A DNA stretch of 52,654 nucleotides from Bacteroidota bacterium. Its GTDB lineage: Bacteria > Bacteroidota > Ignavibacteria > Ignavibacteriales > Ignavibacteriaceae. The position numbers and the translations under genes were made by a program. The DNA is taken from contig JAKAKL010000099.1 in assembly GCA_021824565.1 (NCBI GenBank), positions 1 to 52,654 of the forward strand, written 5' to 3'. The notes under the pieces were generated by a model. The model was given only the letters and a program-made list of their open reading frames with translations, was not told the origin of the DNA and did no database searches. Of the stretch, positions 18,594 to 27,400 are shown one piece after another (the first letter of the stretch is position 1; every line of letters starts with the position of its first letter).

Positions 18594-18609
18594 TTCTTAG
18601 TTTCCTCCG

Positions 18610-19068
18610 TCAAGAAAAACTTACTATTACTTTAGCTTTTGTTATGTTATTAAAATTAATTATTGTTTCGTTTTTATTATCCGATATAAAGACCAGCTTT
18701 TCGCCATCGATACCGGTAAGTTTGCCGATGAGTTTTTTTGTTTCATCGTTTCGCTTATAAGAAATTTCAAATTTTCTGTTTACATGTTTTGAATACTGCT
18801 TTAAGAATTTGAGCGGTCTATCCACACCTGGAGACGAGACTTCAAGACGATAAGAAGAATCAATCAAATTGAGTTTTTCAACGTGTTCGTCTATTTCCCC
18901 GCTGATCTTAGCGCAGTCATCGGCGGAAACATTTTTTTCTCCGTCGATAAATATTTCAATAATACGGTTGTTTGGATTTCCCCGGAAAACAATGTCAACG
19001 AGAAAGAATCCGTTTGCTTCAGCAGCATCCGCCGCAATTTTTATAATATTTTCGTTAAATAAATTCAT
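18610..19068 (-). CDS. rimP: Ribosome maturation factor RimP
   Basis: About 152 residues from ATG at 19068. I preferred this to the TTG at 19089 because the upstream start lies inside a stable hairpin and adds seven unlike residues. Family features are FLVDIVFRGNPNNRIIEIFID, the DDCAKISGEIDEHVE helix and the YRLEVSSPGVDRPLK motif, all diagnostic of RimP. The C-terminal part is the SH3-like barrel. It acts in 30S subunit maturation. It is the first gene of the rimP-nusA-infB-rbfA-truB run. Confidence 0.95.
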   Translation of the reverse strand: MNLFNENIIKIAADAAEANGFFLVDIVFRGNPNNRIIEIFIDGEKNVSADDCAKISGEIDEHVEKLNLIDSSYRLEVSSPGVDRPLKFLKQYSKHVNRKFEISYKRNDETKKLIGKLTGIDGEKLVFISDNKNETIINFNNITKAKVIVSFS

Positions 19069-19075
19069 AGAAACA

Positions 19076-19096
19076 AAAATCGCCCTCAAGGGGCGA
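19076..19096 (-). promoter_or_regulatory. Leader hairpin just upstream of the rimP start
   Basis: On the minus strand CGCCC-CTTGA-GGGCG is preceded by TTTTT and followed by ATTTTTG, then the rimP ATG within about ten bases. It looks like a small intrinsic terminator or a start-site-masking stem in the 5' leader of the nusA operon, so attenuation or translational control is possible. The stem is only five base pairs. Confidence 0.45.
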
Positions 19097-19106
19097 AAAA
19101 GATAAA

Positions 19107-19137
19107 CAAACTTAATACTATTTTATCGAATAAGCAA
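19107..19137 (-). promoter_or_regulatory. Promoter of the rimP-nusA-infB operon (TTG-N20-TAnnTTTG)
   Basis: On the minus strand TTG (19137-19135) is followed exactly 20 bases later by TAAGTTTG (19114-19107), which fits the Bacteroidota primary-sigma consensus. Transcription would start about ten bases upstream of the leader hairpin. Confidence 0.6.
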
Positions 19138-19317
19138 GGATATAATCGCTATAAATAGGCATCATTTACGTCATGTTCTATTAGCGTTAATATCGAATTT
19201 ATGAATAATACTTTTAATTCCTATAAAAATTTTAAAATGTAAAGCAATTTTTATAAATGAAATCAATTATATAAATTCAGGTTGTAAAATTTGTAAGTCT
19301 TCCAAATAAAACTTCGC

Positions 19318-21204
19318 ATGCGAATACCCGAAAACAAAATAGAAGAGATAAGGGCTGCGGCAAATATTGTCGACGTAATTTCCGAGTACGTTCAACTTAG
19401 AAAGCGCGGCAAGAATTTTCTAGGGCTGTGTCCTTTTCACAATGAAAAAACGCCGTCGTTTACGGTAAGCGAAGACAAGCAGATTTTCCATTGCTTCGGC
19501 TGCCATGCAGGCGGAAACGTTTATAAATTTTTAATGGACTATGAAAAGATTTCCTTCATCGAAGCCGTCCAGGAAATAGCAGAGCGCACCGGTATTACAA
19601 TTGAAGCCGATGAAGATTCTAGCGAAAAGCAGAGCGAACAGGAAATACTTTATGATATTAACACAACGGCTGCAAAATATTTCTCCGATAACCTCCTTAT
19701 AAAAAAGGACGGAGAGTCCGCCCAGAATTATTTCCACAACAGGAAAATCAAAATTCAGACTATGCGTACTTTCGGGCTTGGCTACGCTTTTCCAACCCGC
19801 GATGCGCTTGTGAATTTTTTAAAAGAAAGAAAAATAGATTTTAACAAAGCGCTTTCGCTTGGTTTAATCGGAAGCGGCAGCGATGGAAGGCTGTATGATA
19901 AATTCGCAGGTAGAATTATTTTTCCTATCTTCTCACCCAACGGCAGAGTAGTTGCTTTTGCCGGAAGAGTTTTTAACGAAAAAGAAGGAACCGCAAAATA
20001 TTTAAACTCGCCGGAGTCCTCTATTTATACAAAAGGTAGAATTCTTTACGGACTTTCGCACGCCAAGGATGAGATCAGAAGATCCGACCGCGTAATTCTC
20101 GTTGAAGGATATATGGATTTAATTTCATTATATCAAGGTGGAATAAAAAATGTAGTTGCAGTCTCGGGCACTGCGCTAACTGATGAGCAATCAACTTTGC
20201 TTTCGAGATATACAAAAAATGTTGTCCTTCTTTTTGATGCCGATACTGCCGGTATAAAAGCATCTATGCGCAGCATCGAAATTTTACTTAGGCGCGATAT
20301 GGAAATTAAGATCGCGTCTCTGCCCAAAGGCGAGGACCCGGATTCGTTTATTAATAATTTCGGTAAAGATAAGTTTGAAGAAATAATTAAGCGCTCCGTA
20401 AATTTTATAGAATACCAATCAGCTTATTATGAATCGCTTGGAATGTTTGATGATGTAAGCAAAACCGCTGAAGCGATTAGAGACTTAGTTAAACCTATTG
20501 CGCTTATAAAAGATGAACTGAAGAGAAATCTTTTGATAAAATCTATTTCAAAAAAATTTAATTTGCGCGAAAAACTGCTCGAGGCAGAACTTGAGAAAGC
20601 AATTCAGCAGGAGGGCAAACAAATAACCGCCGATGAAAGATCAAGGCTTAGAGTACAAACAAATATTGAAGCTACTACGCCTTCTCAGATTTCTAAAAAA
20701 GCGTCCCCGGCTGTTTATAATCTTGAAAGAGAAATCATCAAGCTTCTATTTGAAGGCGACAAAGGTGTAATCGAGTTTATTGCAGCGCATATTCCGCCGG
20801 AAGAATTTCTTATCAGCGTACATTCAAAAATTGCTGAAATAGTTTACGAAGCTTGCACAAAAGGCGATGATGTTATAGCCGCTTCACTTCTCGAAAAGAT
20901 AAATAACGACAAGATTAAATCTTATGTAATTGAACTTACTTTTGAAAAACATCAGACAAGCAAAAAATGGGAAGAAATTTATCCCGGCGCAGCCTATGAA
21001 GTAATTTTGAGCAAGGTTGTCCGCGATACAATTAAGAAATTTAAAACAAGTTTGATTGAAGCCAGGATTGCAGAAAACCATAGAAAGCTTTCATCAGCCG
21101 AAACAGAAAATGAAAGACTTGAACTAATGCGCGAAAATGTTGAACTGGAACGCAGCAAACAAAAACTTAAAGACGAATTAAAAATCGAAGAAGAGTCTTT
21201 GTAG
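19318..21204 (+). CDS. dnaG: DNA primase
   Basis: 628 residues. The N-terminal CHC2 zinc finger is intact (CPFHNEKTPSF and FHCFGCHAGG, about 38-66). The TOPRIM catalytic core has VILVEGYMD (about 258) and VLLFDADTAG (about 302). The C-terminal helical region (about 440-628) is the helicase-interaction part. DnaG makes RNA primers for replication forks. It is divergent from rimP across a 228-base AT-rich intergenic region. No helicase gene is next to it. The adjacent rpsU and rpoD genes seen in E. coli are not present here. Confidence 0.97.
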   Translation: MRIPENKIEEIRAAANIVDVISEYVQLRKRGKNFLGLCPFHNEKTPSFTVSEDKQIFHCFGCHAGGNVYKFLMDYEKISFIEAVQEIAERTGITIEADEDSSEKQSEQEILYDINTTAAKYFSDNLLIKKDGESAQNYFHNRKIKIQTMRTFGLGYAFPTRDALVNFLKERKIDFNKALSLGLIGSGSDGRLYDKFAGRIIFPIFSPNGRVVAFAGRVFNEKEGTAKYLNSPESSIYTKGRILYGLSHAKDEIRRSDRVILVEGYMDLISLYQGGIKNVVAVSGTALTDEQSTLLSRYTKNVVLLFDADTAGIKASMRSIEILLRRDMEIKIASLPKGEDPDSFINNFGKDKFEEIIKRSVNFIEYQSAYYESLGMFDDVSKTAEAIRDLVKPIALIKDELKRNLLIKSISKKFNLREKLLEAELEKAIQQEGKQITADERSRLRVQTNIEATTPSQISKKASPAVYNLEREIIKLLFEGDKGVIEFIAAHIPPEEFLISVHSKIAEIVYEACTKGDDVIAASLLEKINNDKIKSYVIELTFEKHQTSKKWEEIYPGAAYEVILSKVVRDTIKKFKTSLIEARIAENHRKLSSAETENERLELMRENVELERSKQKLKDELKIEEESL

Positions 21205-21388
21205 TATACATGAAAATATTTTTCTGTTTTAATCGCTCGCTTGCTTAGAACTAAAGTTTATTATCCAATCCGGGCAATGAACTCTTTTAATATTAGCGTG
21301 TAACTAATAAGTTTGTGCTGGTTAATTCTTCCTTGTAATAAAAAATTTGTAGTTTTATAATTAAAATAAATAATTCCGTTTTTAGAAT

Positions 21389-21610
21389 ATGAAATACAGG
21401 CAGGCAAAGACAGGCAAATTGATGATAGATATACTTCCGGATAAATGCGACTACTGCGGATGCTGTGTCGGCGTTTGTCCCGAAGATGCAATCGAATTAA
21501 AAGAAGCAGAAATATTTATTATCGACGAACGCTGTACCAACTGTGCTAAATGCGTTTGGAGCTGCCCGATTGAGGTAATAAAGTTTAACAAAGAAGGCGT
21601 ACCCGCTTAA
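21389..21610 (+). CDS. Small 2[4Fe-4S] ferredoxin
   Basis: 73 residues with two complete cluster motifs: CDYCGCCVGVCPEDAI and CTNCAKCVWSCPIEVI, each CxxCxxCxxxCP, so it should carry two low-potential 4Fe-4S clusters. An alternative start, ATG at 21422, would remove the first 11 residues and give the family-typical MIDILPDKCDYC beginning; either is possible. Only 25 bases separate it from the flavoprotein gene that follows, so the ferredoxin is probably its electron donor (inference). Confidence 0.9.
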   Translation: MKYRQAKTGKLMIDILPDKCDYCGCCVGVCPEDAIELKEAEIFIIDERCTNCAKCVWSCPIEVIKFNKEGVPA

Positions 21611-21635
21611 TAACAAAAACTGAAAATTAAATTGA

Positions 21636-22802
21636 ATGAAGACTGATTACGATATAATTGTTGTAGGCGCCGGACCGGCAGGTTCTATCGCTGCGCGCTT
21701 TGCTGCGGAGCAGGGCGCTTCCGTTTTAATGCTAGAAAAAGATAGAGATGTCGGCTATCCTGTTCGCTGCGGCGAAGCAATCAGCAAGGCAGGCGTTTCT
21801 GAATTTATCGAGCCTGATGAAAGATGGATATCAGCACACATAAGCAAGTTCGCTTTAATTTCCCCCGACGGCACTGAAGCGGTAATTGAATTTGGTGATG
21901 CAGGCTATGTTCTTGAGCGCCGGATTTTCGATTATGAATTGGCAAAAACTGCAGCCAAAGCGGGCGCGGAAATTTTAACGAGAGCTTATGTTAACGGACT
22001 TATTATTGAGAATGGAAAAGTATGCGGTGTTAAATATGATTACCGAGGTCAGCAAAAAGAATTACGAGCGAAAGTTGTAATCGGCGCAGACGGAGTTGAA
22101 TCGAGAGTAGGCAGATGGGCAGGGCTAAAGACATATATTGATTTTAGAGATATGGAATGCTGCGTTCAGATTACTGCCTCCAATATTAACGTTAATAATG
22201 AGACTCTGTATTTTTATTTCGGACAAAATGTTGCGCCCGGCGGCTACTTCTGGATTTTTCCGAAAGTCAACGGCGCAGCAAACATTGGTCTTGGCGTCAG
22301 CGGCATGGTCGGGAAGAAAAAATCCGCTTTATCTTTTCTAAATAATTTTATGGAGCAGAATTTTCCGTCTGCTCCCATATTAACTTCGATTGCAGGCGGA
22401 GTGCCAAGCTCAATAACTTTAGAAAAAATTTCAGCACCGGGAATAATGCTTGTAGGAGACGCAGCGCGGCAGGTCAATCCGCTGAGCGGAGGAGGAATTG
22501 CAAGCGGGATGATCGGCGGGAGTATCGCAGGAAGAATTGCAGGCGAAGCCGTTAAGAAAAATAACCCTGATTATATTTTAACTTATGATAAAGAATGGCA
22601 CAACCGTCTGGGCAAGCGCCATGAAATTTTTGAAAGGATTAAGAACGGCATTTACAATTTCAGCGATGAGAAGTTTAACAAAATAGCGCATTCTTTTAAC
22701 AGTATTCCAAAAGAGAAGAGAACTTTAGGAAGGCTCTTTACAACGGCTTTGGTCAACCAGCCTTCTCTTCTTGTAGATATTGCTAAAGTGTTTATTATAT
22801 AA
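21636..22802 (+). CDS. Geranylgeranyl reductase family flavoprotein
   Basis: 388 residues. N-terminal FAD-binding Rossmann motif IVVGAGPAGSIAARFAAEQG, then GYPVRCGEAISKAG with the family Cys, VIGADGVESRVGRWAG in the middle, and GIMLVGDAARQVNPLSGGGI near residue 275, the ribityl-binding GD motif. This is the digeranylgeranylglycerophospholipid / geranylgeranyl reductase family, which saturates isoprenoid chains of lipids, quinones or chlorophyll. Which isoprenoid is reduced here is unknown; menaquinone or another polyprenyl lipid would be reasonable in a non-phototroph. The ferredoxin gene directly upstream suggests ferredoxin-dependent reduction. Confidence 0.9.
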   Translation: MKTDYDIIVVGAGPAGSIAARFAAEQGASVLMLEKDRDVGYPVRCGEAISKAGVSEFIEPDERWISAHISKFALISPDGTEAVIEFGDAGYVLERRIFDYELAKTAAKAGAEILTRAYVNGLIIENGKVCGVKYDYRGQQKELRAKVVIGADGVESRVGRWAGLKTYIDFRDMECCVQITASNINVNNETLYFYFGQNVAPGGYFWIFPKVNGAANIGLGVSGMVGKKKSALSFLNNFMEQNFPSAPILTSIAGGVPSSITLEKISAPGIMLVGDAARQVNPLSGGGIASGMIGGSIAGRIAGEAVKKNNPDYILTYDKEWHNRLGKRHEIFERIKNGIYNFSDEKFNKIAHSFNSIPKEKRTLGRLFTTALVNQPSLLVDIAKVFII

Positions 22803-22824
22803 TTCTTTGTTCCAGGAGATCAGC

Positions 22825-24351
22825 CTGAAAAAAAATAATTCTACAGCAATCAACGGTTCAAATTATTCTAAAGATAAAATAGATCTGAAAAGATTATGTT
22901 CGTTCTTTAACGGAATAGAAGATTCGTTTTTCTGGTGCTTAAACTCTGCAGATCATCAAGAAATATTTTATTCGGACGGAATAATTAAAATTACGGGATA
23001 CACTCCGGAAGAAATTAATAAATTTGCAGAACGTGTAAATAAAATTATTTACCAGGAAGACTTATCATACGTAAAAAGACTTTTCGCCGGCTTCAATAGA
23101 GATATTTCACAAAATAGCTTAAAATTAATTTATAGGATTGTCAGTAAGGATAATAAAATTGTTTGGGTAAGAGAGCATGTGTCTGCCGAAAGAGATGCTG
23201 AAGGTAAAATAATTTTCTTAAAAGGATTAGTTACATCCATATCGGAACTCAAAGAAGAAATAATTAATCTCAGCGAATCATTAGAACACTTCAAGCAGTT
23301 GAATATTTCGAAAGATAAATTTATTTCAATGCTTTCGCACGACCTGCGGGCGCCTTTTACAAGTATTCTCGGCTTCGCAGAAATATTAATAAGCGAACCG
23401 AATCTTTCACACAATGAGCGCGTGGAATTTTTAAATTATATAAATGATTCTTCACAAAATCAACTTCAGCTAATTAATTATTTGCTCGATTGGTCCAGAC
23501 TTCAAACCGGAAGATTGAAAATTGAGCCGGTGCGGCTTCATGCACAGACTATCGTCTATAACTGTATTTCCTCGCTTACTGGAAATGCGATAAGAAAAAG
23601 TGTTGAGATAAAAGTAAACGTTAAAGATACGCTTTACGTTCAAGCAGATGAAAGATTGCTGATGCAGGTCATAAACAATTTGCTGAGCAATGCAATCAAG
23701 TTCTCTAACGAGCATGACACAATTGAAATTACTGCAGATGTGTTTAATAACTGTCTTGCAGAGTATATCGTTAAAGACAATGGCTTAGGTATTTCCGAAG
23801 AAAACAAAAATAAAATTTTTAAGATAGAAAAAACTTTTTCAACTGAAGGGACAAAAGGCGAAAAGGGAACCGGATTGGGCTTATCACTCGTTAAGGAAAT
23901 TATAGAAAAGCATGGCGGAACAATTTGGTTTTATTCTGACCCAGGCGAAGGAAGTGAATTTCATTTTACAATTCCCTGCTCTCAAAAAATTATTTTGGTT
24001 GTAAACGAGAATGCTCTGGAAAGGAAAAAAATTGAAAGGATAATTCAGGAAAGCGTGGTATCGTACAAAATTATCAGCACTGAAAACAGCTATGAAGCAC
24101 TGGAAATTATTTCAGACAGTTTCCCTTCGGTTGTAATCGTCAGCCACACGCTTCCATTGATGAATGGGTTGAAGCTTGTAGAATCAATACGCAAAGAGGA
24201 TAGTAATTTTAAGATTCCTATTTTTTCAGTAGTACCAAAAATTTCAGAAGAGTTAATAAGATCGTATGAAAATTTAGGCGTCGACAAAATATTTCAAATG
24301 CCACTAGATGAACAGAATTTCTGCGACGAACTTCAAAAAATTCTAGATTAA
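22825..24351 (+). CDS. PAS sensor histidine kinase with degenerate C-terminal receiver
   Basis: About 508 residues. A PAS domain (about 25-140, with ITGYTPEEIN and WVREHV) precedes a HisKA helix pair with FISMLSHDLRAPF (His at about 172). The HATPase has NNLLSNAIKFS, DNGLGISEEN and GTGLGLSL, so the kinase is complete. The last ~120 residues have the receiver fold but lack its key residues: ILVVNENALE instead of a DD pair, Ser where the phospho-accepting Asp should be (VSHTLPLMNG), and Met for the conserved Lys (FQMPL). I place the start at CTG 22825, six bases after AGGAG; TTG codons at 22780 and 22807 are alternatives. No membrane segment is seen, so it should be cytosolic. No response regulator is adjacent. 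Confidence 0.9.
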   Translation: MKKNNSTAINGSNYSKDKIDLKRLCSFFNGIEDSFFWCLNSADHQEIFYSDGIIKITGYTPEEINKFAERVNKIIYQEDLSYVKRLFAGFNRDISQNSLKLIYRIVSKDNKIVWVREHVSAERDAEGKIIFLKGLVTSISELKEEIINLSESLEHFKQLNISKDKFISMLSHDLRAPFTSILGFAEILISEPNLSHNERVEFLNYINDSSQNQLQLINYLLDWSRLQTGRLKIEPVRLHAQTIVYNCISSLTGNAIRKSVEIKVNVKDTLYVQADERLLMQVINNLLSNAIKFSNEHDTIEITADVFNNCLAEYIVKDNGLGISEENKNKIFKIEKTFSTEGTKGEKGTGLGLSLVKEIIEKHGGTIWFYSDPGEGSEFHFTIPCSQKIILVVNENALERKKIERIIQESVVSYKIISTENSYEALEIISDSFPSVVIVSHTLPLMNGLKLVESIRKEDSNFKIPIFSVVPKISEELIRSYENLGVDKIFQMPLDEQNFCDELQKILD

Positions 24352-24432
24352 TTTTTTAAAGCTAAATACCGCTTAATCCCTTCCAACTTAGCAAGTCAAT
24401 TTTTATATTTCGCAAAAAGAATAGGAGTTACT

Positions 24433-25761
24433 TTGAAAATTGCTGTTGTAGGAACCGGTTACGTTGGTTTAGTAACAGGGACATGTTTTGCTGAAACCGG
24501 CAACGATGTAATTTGTGTTGATATTGATTCAGCTAAAGTGGAGAAGATGAAAAAAGGTATAGTACCGATTTACGAACCTGGACTTGACGTTCTCTTTGAA
24601 AGAAATATTAAAAACGGAAGATTAAGTTTTACAACTAACTTGCATGATGCCGTTAGAGTTTCGGATATTTTATTTTTATGTCTGCCGACGCCGCAAGACG
24701 GCGGTGGCAGCGCAGATTTAAAATACATCCTCGGCGTAGCCGACGATCTTGGAAAACTATTTAACGAAGAACCTAACATTGGGTTTAAAATTATTATTGA
24801 CAAAAGTACTGTCCCTGTTGGTACCGCAGATAGGGTTAGAGCAAAAATAAAATCTCATACTATTAGCTATGATTTCGATATTGCTTCCAACCCGGAATTT
24901 TTGCGCGAAGGAATGGCAGTTGAAGATTTTATGAAGCCGGAACGAGTAGTTATTGGGACAAGTAATCCAAAGACAAAAGAAATTTTAAATCAGCTTTATG
25001 AGCCATTTGTTCGAAGCGGCAATCCAATTTATTTTATGGATGAGCGTTCTGCTGAAATGACAAAGTACGCCGCTAATTCTTTTCTTGCAGCTAAAATTTC
25101 CTTTATGAATGAAATAGCAAATTTATGTGAGTTGACCGGCGCTGAAGTTGATAAGGTTAGAATTGGAATCGGATCCGACTCTCGCATTGGAAAAAGATTT
25201 TTATTTCCCGGTGTCGGTTATGGCGGATCGTGCTTTCCAAAAGATGTTATCGCACTTGTGAACACTGCTAACGAAAATAATTATGATTTTAAGATTTTAA
25301 AGTCAGTCATTTCCGTCAATAAAAGTCAAATAGAATTATTCTTCAAAAAAATTTCCAATCATTACGGCGGGAATTTATCAGGTAGGCATTTTGCAGTTTG
25401 GGGGCTAGCATTTAAACCTAATACAGATGATGTCCGCGAAGCGCCGTCGATTTCTTTGATAAACAATTTACTCGAAAGCGGCGCTAAAGTTTCTGCATTC
25501 GATCCTGAAGCCGCTGAAACAACTAAAGCGATTTTAAAAAATAAAATCACTTACTCAGAAAATTCTTACCAGGCTCTGAATGGCGCCGATGCATTGATAA
25601 TAGTAACCGAGTGGAATGAATTTAGAAATCCGGATTTTATTAAAATAAAAACGTTGCTTAAAGAGCCGGTTATTTTTGACGGAAGAAATCTTTATGACAT
25701 TGAAAAGATGAAATCAAATAATTTTATTTATTACTCGGTTGGAAGAGCGCCGGTCAAATAG
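24433..25761 (+). CDS. ugd: UDP-glucose 6-dehydrogenase
   Basis: 442 residues from a TTG start with AGGAG upstream. NAD-binding GTGYVGLVTG at the N-terminus, the FLCLPTPQDGGGSADL loop, the family KSTVPVGT motif and the catalytic Cys in GYGGSCFPKD (about 266) are all present. The C-terminal domain has GLAFKPNTDDVREAPS. It oxidises UDP-glucose to UDP-glucuronate for capsule, exopolysaccharide or LPS sugars. Other glycan genes are absent nearby, but the NusG-like antiterminator 31 bases downstream is the type often found with polysaccharide loci. Confidence 0.95.
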   Translation: MKIAVVGTGYVGLVTGTCFAETGNDVICVDIDSAKVEKMKKGIVPIYEPGLDVLFERNIKNGRLSFTTNLHDAVRVSDILFLCLPTPQDGGGSADLKYILGVADDLGKLFNEEPNIGFKIIIDKSTVPVGTADRVRAKIKSHTISYDFDIASNPEFLREGMAVEDFMKPERVVIGTSNPKTKEILNQLYEPFVRSGNPIYFMDERSAEMTKYAANSFLAAKISFMNEIANLCELTGAEVDKVRIGIGSDSRIGKRFLFPGVGYGGSCFPKDVIALVNTANENNYDFKILKSVISVNKSQIELFFKKISNHYGGNLSGRHFAVWGLAFKPNTDDVREAPSISLINNLLESGAKVSAFDPEAAETTKAILKNKITYSENSYQALNGADALIIVTEWNEFRNPDFIKIKTLLKEPVIFDGRNLYDIEKMKSNNFIYYSVGRAPVK

Positions 25762-25792
25762 TTTTAAAATTATTTCACACTAAGGAATTTTT

Positions 25793-26314
25793 TTGGAATC
25801 TATAAATACGACAAAATCCTGGTTTGCACTTTACACCAAGCCAAGATGCGAATTCAAAGCGTCAAAGGAACTTCAGGAAATTGAGGTTGACCATTATTTG
25901 CCTTCGGTTACAATAATTAAACAATGGAGCGACCGCAAGAAAAAAATTACAGAGCCTTTGCTGCGAGGCTATATTTTTATTTATGCGGATGAGAGAGAAA
26001 GAATGATTTCGCTTGAAAGAGAGTCTATCGTTCGCTGCATATTTGACCACGGCAGACCGGCAAAAATTCCCGAATGGCAAATTAATAATTTAAAATTATT
26101 TTTGAGCAGAAAATCTGATTTCTCTGTGAATGAAGGACTAATCCCCGGTGTTAAAGTATTAATTAATGAAGGTCCGTTTGAAGGCGTCATCGGAACTATA
26201 ATTGACGGGGGAAATGAAAGATCAATCGCAGTCTCAATCGATTTATTAAATAGATCAGTTGTGGCTCATCTACCAAAAGAAAGTTCGTTTGAGTTGATTA
26301 AAAACGAGGAATAA
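25793..26314 (+). CDS. NusG-like (UpxY/RfaH-type) transcription antiterminator
   Basis: 173 residues from a TTG start. The NGN domain begins WFALYTKPRCEFKASKEL and continues through LLRGYIFIYA; the C-terminal part is a KOW domain with VLINEGPFEGVIGTIID. The overall form matches specialised NusG paralogues such as UpxY and RfaH, which bind paused RNA polymerase and allow transcription of long operons, usually for surface polysaccharides. Housekeeping NusG normally sits beside secE and rplK; neither is here. The partner ugd supports a glycan role, yet no long downstream glycan operon follows, so its target is probably elsewhere. Confidence 0.85.
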   Translation: MESINTTKSWFALYTKPRCEFKASKELQEIEVDHYLPSVTIIKQWSDRKKKITEPLLRGYIFIYADERERMISLERESIVRCIFDHGRPAKIPEWQINNLKLFLSRKSDFSVNEGLIPGVKVLINEGPFEGVIGTIIDGGNERSIAVSIDLLNRSVVAHLPKESSFELIKNEE

Positions 26315-26387
26315 ATATTTCTCCGTATGATGATATTTAGAAATATTTTTTATAATTTGATTCTGGAAATTTTACCGGAAGAATTTA

Positions 26388-27383
26388 ATGATAAAACAGC
26401 CTGATCTATCTGCTCTTATAAAAAATGATCCCGTCGATCACTTCCTTTTAATAAAAAAAATCGAAACGAAATTAACCAAGCAGAATAAATCATACCTTTA
26501 CTTAGAATTGGGCGACAAAACGTTATCGCTAAGTTCAAATATGTGGGATAATTTTGAAGAGATATTTCCTATCCTGAATGCAGGCGATGTGGTAAAGGTG
26601 TCCGGTTTCATTGAAGATTATCAGGGCACAAGGCAAATTAAAATTGGAGCTATCCGGAAGGCTGAAATTTCTGATAATGTTTCGTCATTGGATTTTTTGC
26701 CTAAGTCAAAAAGAGGACTTGATGAAATGATCTCTGAGTTCTCGAAACGGATTGACCAAATAAAAAATAAATTTCTAAAACGTTTATTAAAAAATATTTT
26801 TAATAAAGAAAACCTTGAAAAATTTTCTTCCGCGCCTGCCGGGAAAACATGGCATCACTCATATATTCACGGGCTAATTGAACATACGCTCGAGATAATT
26901 AAAATCTGCGATCTAATGTGCGATATTCATCCAGAGATAAACCGGGATTTACTAATTGCCGGAGCGATGATGCATGACTTTGGCAAGACCGAAGAATTGA
27001 GCTTTAAGAATATTTTTGATTATACCGATAAAGGGAAACTCCTTGGACACATTGTAATCTCAGCGATGTTCATAAATGAAGAGACAAAAAAAATTCAAGC
27101 TTTCCCGGAAGATCTGAAAAATTCTTTAATACATATCGTTCTAAGCCACCAGGGCAAGCTTGAATATGCTTCTCCGGTGGTTCCGAAAACTTTAGAAGCA
27201 ATCACTCTTTATCAAGCTGATGAGCTAAGTGCAAAAGTAAACGCATATAAAAATGCAATTATCAGCCAGGTAAATACCGAAAGCGGCTGGACAAAATATA
27301 TTAACCTTGCATCAACTGAATTGTTTAAACACGGCTTGTCTCAGGACAAAGAACATGAAATAAATAAATCACTTTTTGATTAA
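26388..27383 (+). CDS. YhaM-like 3'-5' exoribonuclease with OB-fold and HD domain
   Basis: 331 residues. An N-terminal OB-fold (about 15-90, with VVKVSGFIEDYQGTRQIKI) precedes an HD domain with WHHSYIHGLIEHTLEI and GAMMHDFGKTEEL (about 193), and a further HQGKLEYASP metal-ligand region. This is the YhaM/CbfA architecture: Mn-dependent 3'-5' exonuclease on RNA and single-stranded DNA. The identification rests on domain order and motifs. It lies 73 bases after the antiterminator gene and 17 bases before the TPR gene. Confidence 0.85.
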   Translation: MIKQPDLSALIKNDPVDHFLLIKKIETKLTKQNKSYLYLELGDKTLSLSSNMWDNFEEIFPILNAGDVVKVSGFIEDYQGTRQIKIGAIRKAEISDNVSSLDFLPKSKRGLDEMISEFSKRIDQIKNKFLKRLLKNIFNKENLEKFSSAPAGKTWHHSYIHGLIEHTLEIIKICDLMCDIHPEINRDLLIAGAMMHDFGKTEELSFKNIFDYTDKGKLLGHIVISAMFINEETKKIQAFPEDLKNSLIHIVLSHQGKLEYASPVVPKTLEAITLYQADELSAKVNAYKNAIISQVNTESGWTKYINLASTELFKHGLSQDKEHEINKSLFD

Positions 27384-27400
27384 TTAACATAGGAGGCTTT

